Assembly (NCBI RefSeq): GCF_900104115.1
Contig: NZ_FNJM01000001.1
Coordinates: forward strand, 887,374 to 951,373
Source: Clostridium gasigenes
GTDB taxonomy: Bacteria > Bacillota > Clostridia > Clostridiales > Clostridiaceae
Length of the DNA stretch: 64,000 bases
Reading direction: 5' to 3'
Numbering within the stretch: the first letter of the stretch is position 1; every line of letters starts with the position of its first letter. The position numbers and the translations under genes were made by a program. The notes under the pieces were generated by a model. That model was not told the origin of the DNA and ran no database searches. It saw only the letters and a list, made by a program, of their open reading frames with translations. Below are positions 1 to 8,516 of this stretch, piece by piece.

Positions 1-1103
1 GACATGATGGTGCAAGTATTCCTGAAGTTGTAGGAAAATATCTAGGATCTGGTTTTAAGAATTTTATGAGAGTTTTTTCAGTTATAGTTCTTATCTTAGT
101 TGGCGTAGTTTTTATACTAGGACCTGCAGAGCTTTTAGCTGGACTAACTCCAACTAAATTCAATACAGCTTTTTGGGTTTATATAATCTTTGCCTACTAT
201 ATACTAGCTACTTTACTCCCAATAGACAAACTTATAGGTAAGATTTACCCTCTATTTGGAATTTGTCTTTTAATAATGGCCATTGGGGTATCTGGTGGTA
301 TAATATTTGGTGGGTATCATATACCTGAAATTACTTTAGCTAACCTTCATCCAAACAATCTACCTATTTGGCCATTGATGTTTGTAACAATTGCTTGTGG
401 TGCTATTTCAGGTTTCCACTCAACGCAATCACCTATGATGGCTAGATGCATCACTTCTGAAAAACAAGGTAGATCAATATTCTACGGTGCAATGATTGCT
501 GAAGGTATAGTTGCTTTAATATGGGCTGCGGCTGCTATTGCTTTTTTTGGAAGCACTGGAGAATTAGGTTCACAAATGAGTGCTAATGGTGGTCAAGGTT
601 GGGTTGTAAATATAATTTCTACTACATTACTTGGTAAAGTCGGAGGAGCTCTTGCTATATTAGGAGTTATCGCTTGCCCTATAACTTCTGGCGATACAGC
701 CTTTAGAAGTGCACGACTTACTATTGCCGACTTCTTAAATTATAAGCAAGGTCCAATAAAAAATAGACTTGTTCTAACCCTGCCATTATTTGTAATAGGA
801 TTTATACTAACAAAAATAGATTTTAATATAGTTTGGAGATATTTTGCATGGTCTAACCAAACTTTAGCTATGATAGTACTTTGGACAGCTGCAATGTATC
901 TTGCACTAAGAAAACAATTTCATTGGATAGCTACAGTACCAGCAGTATTTATGACTGCTGTATCTACAACTTATTTACTTGTGGCTCCAGAAGGTTTTAA
1001 AGTTTCACCTTCAATAGGATATCCTGTTGGTATTCTGATTTCTATAGGATCTCTTATATTATTCCTAATAGTAGCAAAGAAAAAAATTGAACTTGAAAAA
1101 TAG
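1..1103 (+). CDS. cstA: CstA-family transporter, 3' part of gene
   Basis: The reading frame is open from the window edge (frame of base 3) to the stop at 1101-1103, so the true start lies outside the window. About 367 residues are visible. The first visible residues (HDGASIPEVVGKYLG) are a conserved CstA-family stretch, and the rest is a chain of hydrophobic membrane segments with the motif FHSTQSP and CPITSGDTAFRSARL. CstA proteins are inner-membrane transporters linked to peptide or pyruvate uptake during carbon limitation; the exact substrate here cannot be read. The gene is followed by a strong hairpin terminator. It is on the plus strand and separate from the minus-strand genes that follow. 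Confidence 0.85.
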   Translation, partial: HDGASIPEVVGKYLGSGFKNFMRVFSVIVLILVGVVFILGPAELLAGLTPTKFNTAFWVYIIFAYYILATLLPIDKLIGKIYPLFGICLLIMAIGVSGGIIFGGYHIPEITLANLHPNNLPIWPLMFVTIACGAISGFHSTQSPMMARCITSEKQGRSIFYGAMIAEGIVALIWAAAAIAFFGSTGELGSQMSANGGQGWVVNIISTTLLGKVGGALAILGVIACPITSGDTAFRSARLTIADFLNYKQGPIKNRLVLTLPLFVIGFILTKIDFNIVWRYFAWSNQTLAMIVLWTAAMYLALRKQFHWIATVPAVFMTAVSTTYLLVAPEGFKVSPSIGYPVGILISIGSLILFLIVAKKKIELEK

Positions 1104-1159
1104 TTTCCTAAGGATACTTTGTATAGTATTTTCAATAAGTATTAATTAATAACCTAATA

Positions 1160-1191
1160 AAGGAAGCTAGCTCACTGCTAGCTTCCTTTAT
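1160..1191 (+). terminator. Rho-independent terminator of the cstA-like gene
   Basis: Perfect 12-bp stem (1160-1171 with 1177-1188), loop of 5, followed by a short T-rich run. It sits 57 bases after the stop codon. Confidence 0.9.
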
Positions 1192-1281
1192 TTACAATTA
1201 TTTATTTGCCATTATATAATTACATCGGTCAATTATTTTTTTAAAGCTTTAACTTTAAATTCTGCATTTGTATTAAACTGC

Positions 1282-2103
1282 CTATATCTTTATGGCACAA
1301 ATTATCTTTATTATGATTAAAGCTACTACTGAAAATAAAACTCCTATTGAAATAAAGCTTATTACTATACAATTTAATATTAAAAGATTATGTATAATGC
1401 TATCAATATTAAAATTTAATGTAATAGCAATAATACTTCCTATAACACTTAATATAACTATAGCAAATATACCATCTATAGAATTTTTTAAATCTGCTTT
1501 ACTTAAAGACATATGCGTGCTTATTGATACTGCTATAAATAAGTAAATCCAAAACCTAATATTAATTAGATTTTTTGCTACAAATATTTTTTTTACTATT
1601 ATAGTCAAATTACTAAATAAAACATAAAAAAAGCCTTTAATGTTAAAGTCATTACTATCTAACACATACTCTTTAATATTAACCCTACTATAAATATCAT
1701 TAAAACTTTCTGGCATTAGTATATAAAAGCACGCTACTAAAATTACTGTCCCAACTACTATAGGTGCTACCCCTATAAAAAAATTCCCAACTCTTTGATA
1801 TATATTTTTCTTATTATAAGAATGTGACACATATCCTAGTTCAGAGCTTTCATTCGCCGAAATAGAAAACCACTTAACAGAATTAACCTTATGCCCAAAT
1901 AACTTGCACATTATATAATGACTAAATTCATGGATAGTAGTTCCAATAATTCCAGTAACTATTACAGCTTTTCTACCAAATCTTAACTGAATAGTTCTAT
2001 TACTTATACCTTCAATCCATCCAATTAGTAATCCTAATGTAATAAATGCACCTATTATTCCAAGCGAAAATAAACTACTTAATTTTAATATTTCTATTAT
2101 CAT
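1282..2103 (-). CDS. Membrane protein with HExxH zinc-protease motif (site-2-protease-like)
   Basis: A 273-residue hydrophobic protein. The first long segment (about residues 8-30) is membrane-spanning, and HEFSH lies at about 58-62 in a hydrophobic context, followed by a KLFGH stretch as seen in M50-type intramembrane or membrane-bound metalloproteases. Several more membrane segments follow (about 108-130, 155-175, 183-200, 208-230, 240-270). The second metal ligand motif of classical M50 proteases (NxxPxxxxDG/LDG) is not evident, so peptidase activity is inferred only from HExxH. ATG start with a GGAG site 8 bases upstream. It stands alone between two converging or separate units and has no informative neighbour. 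Confidence 0.6.
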   Translation of the reverse strand: MIIEILKLSSLFSLGIIGAFITLGLLIGWIEGISNRTIQLRFGRKAVIVTGIIGTTIHEFSHYIMCKLFGHKVNSVKWFSISANESSELGYVSHSYNKKNIYQRVGNFFIGVAPIVVGTVILVACFYILMPESFNDIYSRVNIKEYVLDSNDFNIKGFFYVLFSNLTIIVKKIFVAKNLINIRFWIYLFIAVSISTHMSLSKADLKNSIDGIFAIVILSVIGSIIAITLNFNIDSIIHNLLILNCIVISFISIGVLFSVVALIIIKIICAIKI

Positions 2104-2230
2104 AATACCTACTCCATCTATTTTTATTTATAAACATAATACTATTATATTTATATGTGTAATTTATATTAACATTATTTCTTTTTAATTTCTTCAATAT
2201 TATAAATTATTCTTTTTTAAGAATCTATTA

Positions 2231-2291
2231 AGGGAGCCTAAATAAAATAATAAGTCAAGATTTATGACTTATTATTTTTTTGAAGCTCCCT
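2231..2291 (-). terminator. Terminator of the O-acylation operon, nested hairpin
   Basis: Inner 13-bp stem 2245-2257/2265-2277 with an outer 7-bp clamp AGGGAGC (2231-2237) pairing with GCTCCCT (2285-2291). It lies just after the DHHW gene stop on the minus strand. Confidence 0.75.
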
Positions 2292-2319
2292 AATCATTAT
2301 CATAATACATTTAATACTA

Positions 2320-3510
2320 TTAGTAGTCATTAAGATTTAAGATAGAATCATCCTCATTAAAAGTATTTACATTATATAAAAACATTACATCTGTTATCCC
2401 TTTATCATTTATTAATTTTTCTAAATCATCAGCATAATATCTTAAATCTACCACATTTATTTCTCCATAGTGAGAAGTTAAAAATGGTAAAAAACTATTT
2501 GCATAGGAATCTTTTATAATTAATAGTTTCTTTTCCGGATCTTGTAGTGTTTTAATATTTATAAGAGGGTGATTTCCCCCAGTAAATACTTCATACTTAT
2601 CTTTTTTATTTAATGCTGTACTATCAAAAAGACTAGTGCTCTTTTTTTGTTCTGTTATATAATTTACTAAAACTTTATCATTAGTATTAAAATAAACTTC
2701 TACTTCATCCGCTTCTTTACTTTCCAATCCTATTTTTGAGGATAAACTACCACTAAAAGAATCAGTTACCTTTTCTATAGTAAAATAATCTTCATCCTTT
2801 GCTATTAATCCTAATTCACTACACATTGTCCTATAACCAATATAAGCCCCTTTACTGGTCCAATGATGATCCGTTTTATAATAAATATATTTATCTCTAT
2901 TATCATATAAATTTTTATATGGATTTATAAATTTAATATTAGAATTTAACCCATCCTGTAATTTATCTATATACTCTAATTCATCGTCAATAGGTGCATA
3001 TTTAGGTAGCTTTTCTTCTAAAACCTTGCTTGCCGTAGGCACTAACATAAAAGCAGTGCTTAGACTCTTATGTTTTTCAAAAAAATCATTAATAGCCTTA
3101 ATTTTTTCATTAGTTTCCTCTTGATTTTCCTCTTTAAAATTGTTTATAAGCTGATTATTCTTCCCTATATATACATTATTGCTTTTATTTTTTCCTACTA
3201 ATTTATCTATATTTCCTTTAATAGCCACAAAAATATTTCTACCTGGGAATTGGTCAGATATATAACTTGTATATTCTCTAGAAAAATCTCTGTTTACAAA
3301 AGATTTTAAAGTAAATTCAGGTTTCTTACTTAAATTTCTATTTTCCTGTTCTGAAAATTCTTTATCATTTTTAAAAATTCCAAATATAGTTATTGTGAAA
3401 ATAACTCCAATAAAAACAATAGTTATTATTGCATTAAGACTTCTATTAAATTTTCTAATATTTTTTTCTTTCATATATATACTATATGGTTTTCTATTTG
3501 TTTTTTTCAA
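2320..3510 (-). CDS. DHHW-family protein (AlgX/AlgJ-like partner of MBOAT acyltransferase)
   Basis: 396 residues from the proposed TTG start. One N-terminal membrane segment (about 25-45) is followed by an extracytoplasmic domain carrying the signature DHHW at about 214-217 in YKTDHHWTSKGAY; this is the DHHW family, related to the SGNH-like AlgX/AlgJ proteins that transfer acyl groups outside the membrane. The upstream GTG at 3519 lies inside the ribosome site GAGGTG, so TTG at 3508-3510, six bases downstream of that site, is the better start. Last gene of a four-gene operon (SGNH hydrolase, DUF4358, MBOAT, DHHW); it starts 25 bases after the MBOAT stop. Likely role: O-acylation of a cell-wall polymer or exopolysaccharide; the polymer is unknown. 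Confidence 0.8.
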   Translation of the reverse strand: MKKTNRKPYSIYMKEKNIRKFNRSLNAIITIVFIGVIFTITIFGIFKNDKEFSEQENRNLSKKPEFTLKSFVNRDFSREYTSYISDQFPGRNIFVAIKGNIDKLVGKNKSNNVYIGKNNQLINNFKEENQEETNEKIKAINDFFEKHKSLSTAFMLVPTASKVLEEKLPKYAPIDDELEYIDKLQDGLNSNIKFINPYKNLYDNRDKYIYYKTDHHWTSKGAYIGYRTMCSELGLIAKDEDYFTIEKVTDSFSGSLSSKIGLESKEADEVEVYFNTNDKVLVNYITEQKKSTSLFDSTALNKKDKYEVFTGGNHPLINIKTLQDPEKKLLIIKDSYANSFLPFLTSHYGEINVVDLRYYADDLEKLINDKGITDVMFLYNVNTFNEDDSILNLNDY

Positions 3511-3534
3511 TAAAAACACCTCGTCTTCCAGATC

Positions 3535-4941
3535 CTAAAACCTAAAGTATAAGAACGGATTATAACTTTCACTCACTAAAAAGGCTATGCTAACTATTAA
3601 AATCAAAGTTTGTATAACTATAATTAATTTCAAATCCATTTTTTTAAAATTAGCATTTATTTTCTTATTACTTTTTATACTTAATTGTGTGCAAGCTATT
3701 ATTGCTACAGCTAATATTAAGAAGTTTGTATAAACTATATACTTATCCATATTATTTATAAATAGATTATTTCCAAAACCAAACATTACTCCAATATATC
3801 CTATTGCTGAAGAAATGCTATCTGTATCAAAAAATACCCATCCTACAATTACAATAACCATGGTGTACATATGATTAAACACATCCGGTATTCTCTTTAA
3901 AATATTTCCTAAAAATATTTTTTCAGCGAATATTATCAGCCCAAAATATAACCCCCAAAATATAAAATTCCAGCTTGCTCCATGCCAAAGTCCAGTTGCA
4001 AACCACACTATCATTAAATTTCTAAATTGAATAACTAATCCGCTTCTATTACCACCTAAGGGTATGTACATATATTCTCTAAACCAAGAACCTAAAGATA
4101 TATTCCATCTTCTCCAAAATTCCGTTACACTTTTTGAAGTGTACGGGAAATTAAAATTTTCAATAAAATCAAACCCAAACATCTTTCCAAGACCTATTGC
4201 CATATCTGAATACCCACTAAAATCAAAATAAATTTGTAATGTAAATGCACCAATCCCTAACCATGCAGATACAATTGATATATTTTCTAATGGTAAGTTT
4301 TTAACTTCTGTCCATATTATAGATATATTGTTTGCTATAATAGCCTTTTTCCCTAAGCCTATAATAAACCTTTTGACCCCCTCCCCAAATTTATCCAAAC
4401 TTTTTTTTCTATTCTTTAATTGTTTTTCCACATCACTATATTGTATTATAGGTCCAGCTACTAATTGTGGAAACATAAGAATATAAGCACCAAAATCTAT
4501 TATATTTTTTTGTGGTTTTACCCTTTGTGTATAAACATCTGCTACATAAGATATTAACTGGAAAGTGAAAAAAGATATCCCTAAAGGTAATGGCAAATTT
4601 CTTATATGTAAACTCACACCTAATAAATTATTAATATTTTCTATTAAGAATCCATAATATTTGAAAAATAATAAAATACTAAGATTTATAATAATTAATG
4701 TTATAAATATAAATTTATGTTTCTCTTCATCTTTATGATTTTTTCTAATTAATAATCCTCCAAAATAATTTATTAATATGGAGATTAAAATTAGATATAT
4801 GTACTGGGGTTCTCCCCAAGCATAAAATATTACACTTGATATAAGTATTATAAAATTTTTTCCTACACTAGGTACAATATAATGTAAAATTAAAACTGCT
4901 GGTAAAAATATAAATAAAAATATTAAACTACTAAAAACCAA
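3535..4941 (-). CDS. MBOAT-family O-acyltransferase (AlgI/DltB-like)
   Basis: 468-residue polytopic membrane protein. It shows the MBOAT hallmarks: WRRWNISLGSWFREYMYIPLGGN and the catalytic-histidine region TGLWHGASWNFIFWGLYFG. Family members pass an acyl group (usually acetyl) through the membrane to an extracellular partner. The start is TTG at 4939-4941, set six bases after a GGAGGG site; no ATG upstream fits. It is immediately upstream of the DHHW gene (16 bases from its GAGGTG site) and downstream of DUF4358, the standard clostridial arrangement. Length is normal for AlgI-type proteins. Substrate polymer cannot be told. Confidence 0.92.
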   Translation of the reverse strand: MVFSSLIFLFIFLPAVLILHYIVPSVGKNFIILISSVIFYAWGEPQYIYLILISILINYFGGLLIRKNHKDEEKHKFIFITLIIINLSILLFFKYYGFLIENINNLLGVSLHIRNLPLPLGISFFTFQLISYVADVYTQRVKPQKNIIDFGAYILMFPQLVAGPIIQYSDVEKQLKNRKKSLDKFGEGVKRFIIGLGKKAIIANNISIIWTEVKNLPLENISIVSAWLGIGAFTLQIYFDFSGYSDMAIGLGKMFGFDFIENFNFPYTSKSVTEFWRRWNISLGSWFREYMYIPLGGNRSGLVIQFRNLMIVWFATGLWHGASWNFIFWGLYFGLIIFAEKIFLGNILKRIPDVFNHMYTMVIVIVGWVFFDTDSISSAIGYIGVMFGFGNNLFINNMDKYIVYTNFLILAVAIIACTQLSIKSNKKINANFKKMDLKLIIVIQTLILIVSIAFLVSESYNPFLYFRF

Positions 4942-5014
4942 AGTTAACCCTCCAATTCCCTCTTGAAAATTTCTGAAAAATAAACAGTCACATTGTGATA
5001 TATTTTCTTTTATC

Positions 5015-5494
5015 TTACTTAAAGTCTTTTTTTATAGCCTCTTTTATATTATAAGAATCCTGTGAAATTATAAATATTAAATATTGACCTTCATCTTCCA
5101 ATACAGCATTTTTAATTATTTCATACTTTTCAGGTCTATAATTTTTAAAACTTTCTGCCTTTTTATCTATTCTCTTCTGAATTTGACTCTTAATAATTGG
5201 TATGTTTTTTTCATCTTTAACCTTTAAAACTAGAATTTCATCTTCATCCATATTACTCTTTGGAGCATAATAAATAAAATCTTCTAAATCCTTTATATTT
5301 ATGTAATATAATTTTTTGAGAATTTTTTCATTTCCCATATCCATTCTATCTAAACTAACACTTTTTTCTATACTATTTCTAATATCATCCATATTAGCTT
5401 GTCTTACCTTAACAATAGGATATAGCCCTATAAATATCACTACTATTATAATTATTTGTATTAAATAATATTTTTTATATGTACTTTTTTTCAT
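5015..5494 (-). CDS. DUF4358-like membrane-anchored protein of the acylation operon
   Basis: 159 residues. An N-terminal basic stretch and a single membrane segment (about 9-27) are followed by a small extracytoplasmic domain with a DEDEILVLKVKDEKN core. I assign DUF4358 by its overall look and because that family regularly accompanies MBOAT and DHHW genes in clostridia; no catalytic residues are visible. It lies 26 bases after the SGNH hydrolase gene and 73 bases before the MBOAT gene. Function unknown; probably an accessory subunit of the surface acylation machine. Confidence 0.6.
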   Translation of the reverse strand: MKKSTYKKYYLIQIIIIVVIFIGLYPIVKVRQANMDDIRNSIEKSVSLDRMDMGNEKILKKLYYINIKDLEDFIYYAPKSNMDEDEILVLKVKDEKNIPIIKSQIQKRIDKKAESFKNYRPEKYEIIKNAVLEDEGQYLIFIISQDSYNIKEAIKKDFK

Positions 5495-5520
5495 AACCTT
5501 CCCTCAATTACAATTAATTT

Positions 5521-6288
5521 TTAAATATATTCTCTAAGATAATCTAACCAAATTAAATAAAATTCATATTTAAAATGTATTCCATCTTTTTCATGTAAGT
5601 AATCTTTTTTATTTATTTTTGTTTCTATATCAACATAATTAATGCCTGTTTCTCTAACAACTTCCTGTGCCTTCTCTCTAAATTCATCTAGATTACTATT
5701 TGTTAATCTCTCATTTATATTAACTGCCTTATCCATTACAGAAAGGGGTGAAATTAAATATATTTTTGTATTTGGTAAAACTTTTTTTATTTCATTAACA
5801 AGTTCAATATACTTTTCTTTAAACTTCATAGAATTATCAAATTCTATGACATCATTCATACCATATAATAAAACTACATTTTTAGGATTAAGGTTTGTTA
5901 AAGTATCTATGCTATTAATAGCTTTAATTACTGTATCCCCTTTATTAACCAATACATTATATTCTTCTATTACTCCTAATTCTGATAAGCCTTCAGTAAT
6001 GGAATCTCCCATAAAAATTGTGTTTTGAAAATACTTGCTATTATTTTCTTCTCCTTGAGTTTGATTAAATCTATCTTCCTTTGCATCCTTATCTTGAAAA
6101 TACTTATTCTTATATGTATCAATTTCATTTTCTACATCGCTTAAATTTCTTTGTTCTAATTGAACTAAAATTTCTTTACCTATAAAATTATTTTCATTAA
6201 AGCTTTTATTATCAATACCATTGATTGCACCCTTAATTATAGAAAAAATCAATATTCCACTCATTACCAATAAGACTGTTCTTTTCAT
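5521..6288 (-). CDS. SGNH/GDSL-type secreted or membrane-anchored hydrolase/acyltransferase
   Basis: 255 residues with an N-terminal signal anchor. The SGNH blocks are in order: block I FMGDSITEG (Ser about 96), block III YGMND (Asn about 145) and block V DGIHF (Asp about 235, His about 238), giving a full Ser-Asp-His catalytic set. These enzymes move or remove acyl groups from glycans or peptidoglycan-linked polymers. ATG at 6286-6288 is preferred over the in-frame GTG just upstream because GGGAG is five bases ahead of it. First gene of the four-gene acylation operon and placed behind a good sigma-A promoter. Confidence 0.88.
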   Translation of the reverse strand: MKRTVLLVMSGILIFSIIKGAINGIDNKSFNENNFIGKEILVQLEQRNLSDVENEIDTYKNKYFQDKDAKEDRFNQTQGEENNSKYFQNTIFMGDSITEGLSELGVIEEYNVLVNKGDTVIKAINSIDTLTNLNPKNVVLLYGMNDVIEFDNSMKFKEKYIELVNEIKKVLPNTKIYLISPLSVMDKAVNINERLTNSNLDEFREKAQEVVRETGINYVDIETKINKKDYLHEKDGIHFKYEFYLIWLDYLREYI

Positions 6289-6351
6289 CACTTCTCCCTC
6301 TTATCTTCTTTTATTTTTCGACATATTCTTTTAAATATCCCTAATTATCTT

Positions 6352-6380
6352 AATATAATAACTCTGTACTTAGGTTACAA
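6352..6380 (-). promoter_or_regulatory. Sigma-A promoter of the O-acylation operon
   Basis: On the minus strand: -35 TTGTAA (6375-6380), spacer of 17, -10 TATATT (6352-6357), about 60 bases ahead of the SGNH gene start. Confidence 0.65.
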
Positions 6381-6431
6381 AAGATTTACATATTTATTAT
6401 AAAAAATTAACTTTCAAATATAATATAAAAT

Positions 6432-6462
6432 AAAAAGGCGATTCATTACGAATCGCCTTTTT
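6432..6462 (-). terminator. Rho-independent terminator
   Basis: Perfect 13-bp stem 6432-6444/6450-6462 with a 5-base loop and A/T tails on both sides. It ends the minus-strand gene at 6471 and could work in both directions. Confidence 0.85.
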
Positions 6463-6470
6463 ATTTTATA

Positions 6471-7388
6471 TTATTTATTTTCATTAACTATTTGTTTATA
6501 AGCATCTAAATCTGTATGAATTTCTTGTGTTAATGGGTTACGTTTATTCTTAAATACCTTATAGAAATGATATCCAAATACCGCTATATTTGCAGCTAAA
6601 GATATTGCACTTACTATAAATAATGCTGTTTCATTATGTGATGACTTAACAGCAAACTTTGAAGTATCAACAAAGCTTGGGAATGACATAACAAACATCA
6701 TCCAAAATGCTAAAGTTTGTGCACGACTTTGTAACCAAGTCCCTTTTTTTATAAAGAAAGCTGGAATTGTACATGATAATAATAAGGCTGCTCCCGCATA
6801 AAATGCGTGATCAGATACACAATTATACACATATGCAAAGTTCCAAAAATCATATGCAATTATCCAGAACCAAAGTTGATCTGGCCACAGCATGTCCTTA
6901 TTTTTATCTTTTCCAATAAATATTCCAACGAAACCTGAAATAGTTATGATATTAAGAATACCTGCAATACCATTCATTATATTCCATGGTCCACCAATCA
7001 TAAGCATTCCATCAACTACGCCATCGAAGCTATAGCATTGGAAATCACGAATAACCGCTTCCATAATATTAACTGCTAATATTATTGCAGGGAATGCTAA
7101 AAGATATTTATTTTTACTTAATTTTTTACTATAACGTAAAGCCATAAATCCTAAACATCCTGCTAATGCTGAATATACTTTTGCCCAATGGAACCAAGAT
7201 CCTACACTAGAACCTGGACCAGCTGTATTTTTCCAAACTGCAAATGGTAATATTATTGGTAAAACTATAAATGATATAATAGCTATATATTTATTTCTAC
7301 GAGCTAATTCATTGGAAAGCATTAATCCTCCAATCACTAAAACCCATATTACTACTGAATACCAAGGTATCGATTCAAATAAAAACAT
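6471..7388 (-). CDS. Polytopic membrane protein, DUF5692-like
   Basis: 305 residues with about eight hydrophobic segments and short loops, ending in a hydrophilic tail. Trp/Tyr/Asn-rich stretches such as WFWIIAYDFWNFAYVYN and a conserved-looking MIGGPWNIMNGIAG occur. I recognise it as the kind of protein filed under DUF5692 (moderate certainty); no transport or enzyme motif is visible. It starts with ATG after GGAGG and follows the MarR/OhrR-like regulator gene by 26 bases on the same strand, so both probably share the regulator's promoter and operator. A role in resistance or export under the signal sensed by the regulator is plausible but unproven. Confidence 0.6.
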   Translation of the reverse strand: MFLFESIPWYSVVIWVLVIGGLMLSNELARRNKYIAIISFIVLPIILPFAVWKNTAGPGSSVGSWFHWAKVYSALAGCLGFMALRYSKKLSKNKYLLAFPAIILAVNIMEAVIRDFQCYSFDGVVDGMLMIGGPWNIMNGIAGILNIITISGFVGIFIGKDKNKDMLWPDQLWFWIIAYDFWNFAYVYNCVSDHAFYAGAALLLSCTIPAFFIKKGTWLQSRAQTLAFWMMFVMSFPSFVDTSKFAVKSSHNETALFIVSAISLAANIAVFGYHFYKVFKNKRNPLTQEIHTDLDAYKQIVNENK

Positions 7389-7414
7389 TTTTACTCCTCC
7401 ATCTACTTCTTTTA

Positions 7415-7852
7415 TTACTTTTGATTAACTCTTTCTAATACAGATTTTAAATCTACCAATATATCATTTGCTTCTGACATAGGTATCCCTGTATCTTCTA
7501 GAATATTTTCTGGTATATTTCTTACCTTTTCTTTAAGCTGCTGACCAATTGGAGTTACCCGTACAAAAACATTCCTCTCATCACTGATATCACGAGCTCG
7601 TTCTACCAAGCCCTTACTTTCAAGTTTTTTTAAAAGGGGCGTTATAGTACCTGAATCAAGATATAATTTTCTTCCTAATTCATTAACCGTAATATTATCT
7701 CCATTCCATAAAACCAACATAGCAATATATTGAGTATATGTTAGATCTACGTTCTTAAGATATGACTTATAACGTTTTATAGTTTCCTTTGAGCAGGCAT
7801 ACATTATGAAACTAAGTTGATTTTCTAGAATTAAATTTTTATCACTAACCAT
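7415..7852 (-). CDS. MarR-family regulator, OhrR-like
   Basis: 145 residues, winged-helix MarR fold. It matches the OhrR subgroup: LTYTQYIAMLVLW, then LGRKLYLDSGTITPLLKKLESKGLV (recognition helix) and the wing DERNVFV. In OhrR the peroxide-sensing cysteine sits in NQLCF near the N-terminus; here that position is Ser (NQLSF) and a Cys appears six residues later (YACS). The first in-frame ATG (7865-7867) lies inside the ribosome site GGAGGG, so the start is ATG at 7850-7852. An 18-bp perfect palindrome lies between its promoter and start, suggesting autorepression. It is the first gene of a two-gene unit with the membrane protein at 6471-7388. Confidence 0.85.
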   Translation of the reverse strand: MVSDKNLILENQLSFIMYACSKETIKRYKSYLKNVDLTYTQYIAMLVLWNGDNITVNELGRKLYLDSGTITPLLKKLESKGLVERARDISDERNVFVRVTPIGQQLKEKVRNIPENILEDTGIPMSEANDILVDLKSVLERVNQK

Positions 7853-7890
7853 AATGTTTCCCTCCATTTACGAATTAAGTTGTTATAAAT

Positions 7891-7908
7891 TAAATTGTGC
7901 ACAATTTA
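7891..7908. promoter_or_regulatory. 18-bp perfect palindrome, probable operator of the OhrR-like regulator
   Basis: TAAATTGTGCACAATTTA reads the same on both strands and lies about 10 bases downstream of the -10 box, covering the likely transcription start. Palindromes of this size are typical MarR/OhrR operators. Confidence 0.75.
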
Positions 7909-7917
7909 TTTATTTCT

Positions 7918-7946
7918 ATCATACTCCTCTAAAAATAGACTGTCAA
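7918..7946 (-). promoter_or_regulatory. Sigma-A promoter of the OhrR-like regulator unit
   Basis: Minus strand: -35 TTGACA (7941-7946), spacer of 17, -10 TATGAT (7918-7923). Confidence 0.85.
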
Positions 7947-8034
7947 TAAAAACTTCTAAACACTTAATTATTATAATAAACTAGGATATTAAATCTCCTA
8001 GTTAGAAATTAGTTAAATCCATTTTATAATATAA

Positions 8035-8068
8035 AAATGGTGAGGTAGATTAGCCTACCTCACCATTT
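8035..8068 (-). terminator. Terminator of the purine-degradation operon
   Basis: Perfect 14-bp stem 8035-8048/8055-8068 followed on the minus strand by a T run. It lies directly after the ridA stop and marks the end of the roughly 12.7-kb operon that begins at the sigma-54 promoter near 20.74 kb. Confidence 0.9.
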
Positions 8069-8072
8069 AATA

Positions 8073-8450
8073 CTATTTTAATGTAGCTATTACTTCTATC
8101 TCTATCATCGCATCTAATGGTAATTTTGCAACTTGCACACAGCTTCTTGCTGGAAAATTCTTTGTGAAATATTCTGCATATACTTCATTTACTAAAGCAA
8201 AATCCTTTAAATCTTTTACAAAAACCATAGTTTTAATTACATTATCAAGATTTGTACCAGCACTTTCTAAAATTGCTTTGCAATTTTCTAAACTTTGCTT
8301 AGTTGCGGATTTTATTTCGCTCTCCATAACTTTTGTTTGAGGATTTATAGGTAACTGTCCTGATGTATATACTAAATCACCTATAATTACCCCTTGTGAA
8401 TATGGTCCTATTGCTGCTGGTGCATTTACTGTATTAATTATCTTTTTCAT
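8073..8450 (-). CDS. ridA: RidA-family enamine/imine deaminase
   Basis: 125 residues, full length for the YjgF/YER057c/UK114 family. Visible signatures: GPYSQGV near residue 17, SGQLPINP, and the C-terminal RSCVQVAKLPLDAMIEIEVIA with the conserved Arg and Glu of the active-site cleft. RidA hydrolyses reactive enamine/imine intermediates released by PLP-dependent ammonia-lyases. In this operon the obvious source is DpaL (15919-17130), which makes 2-aminoacrylate from diaminopropionate. The gene starts at ATG after AGGAGA and is the last gene before a strong terminator. Function is well supported; which intermediate it handles here is inferred. Confidence 0.93.
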   Translation of the reverse strand: MKKIINTVNAPAAIGPYSQGVIIGDLVYTSGQLPINPQTKVMESEIKSATKQSLENCKAILESAGTNLDNVIKTMVFVKDLKDFALVNEVYAEYFTKNFPARSCVQVAKLPLDAMIEIEVIATLK

Positions 8451-8516
8451 GTTAATCTCTCCTTTTATAATAAGTTTTGTAGTTAGATATTACTGAGTTT
8501 CCATTATCTTTAAATA

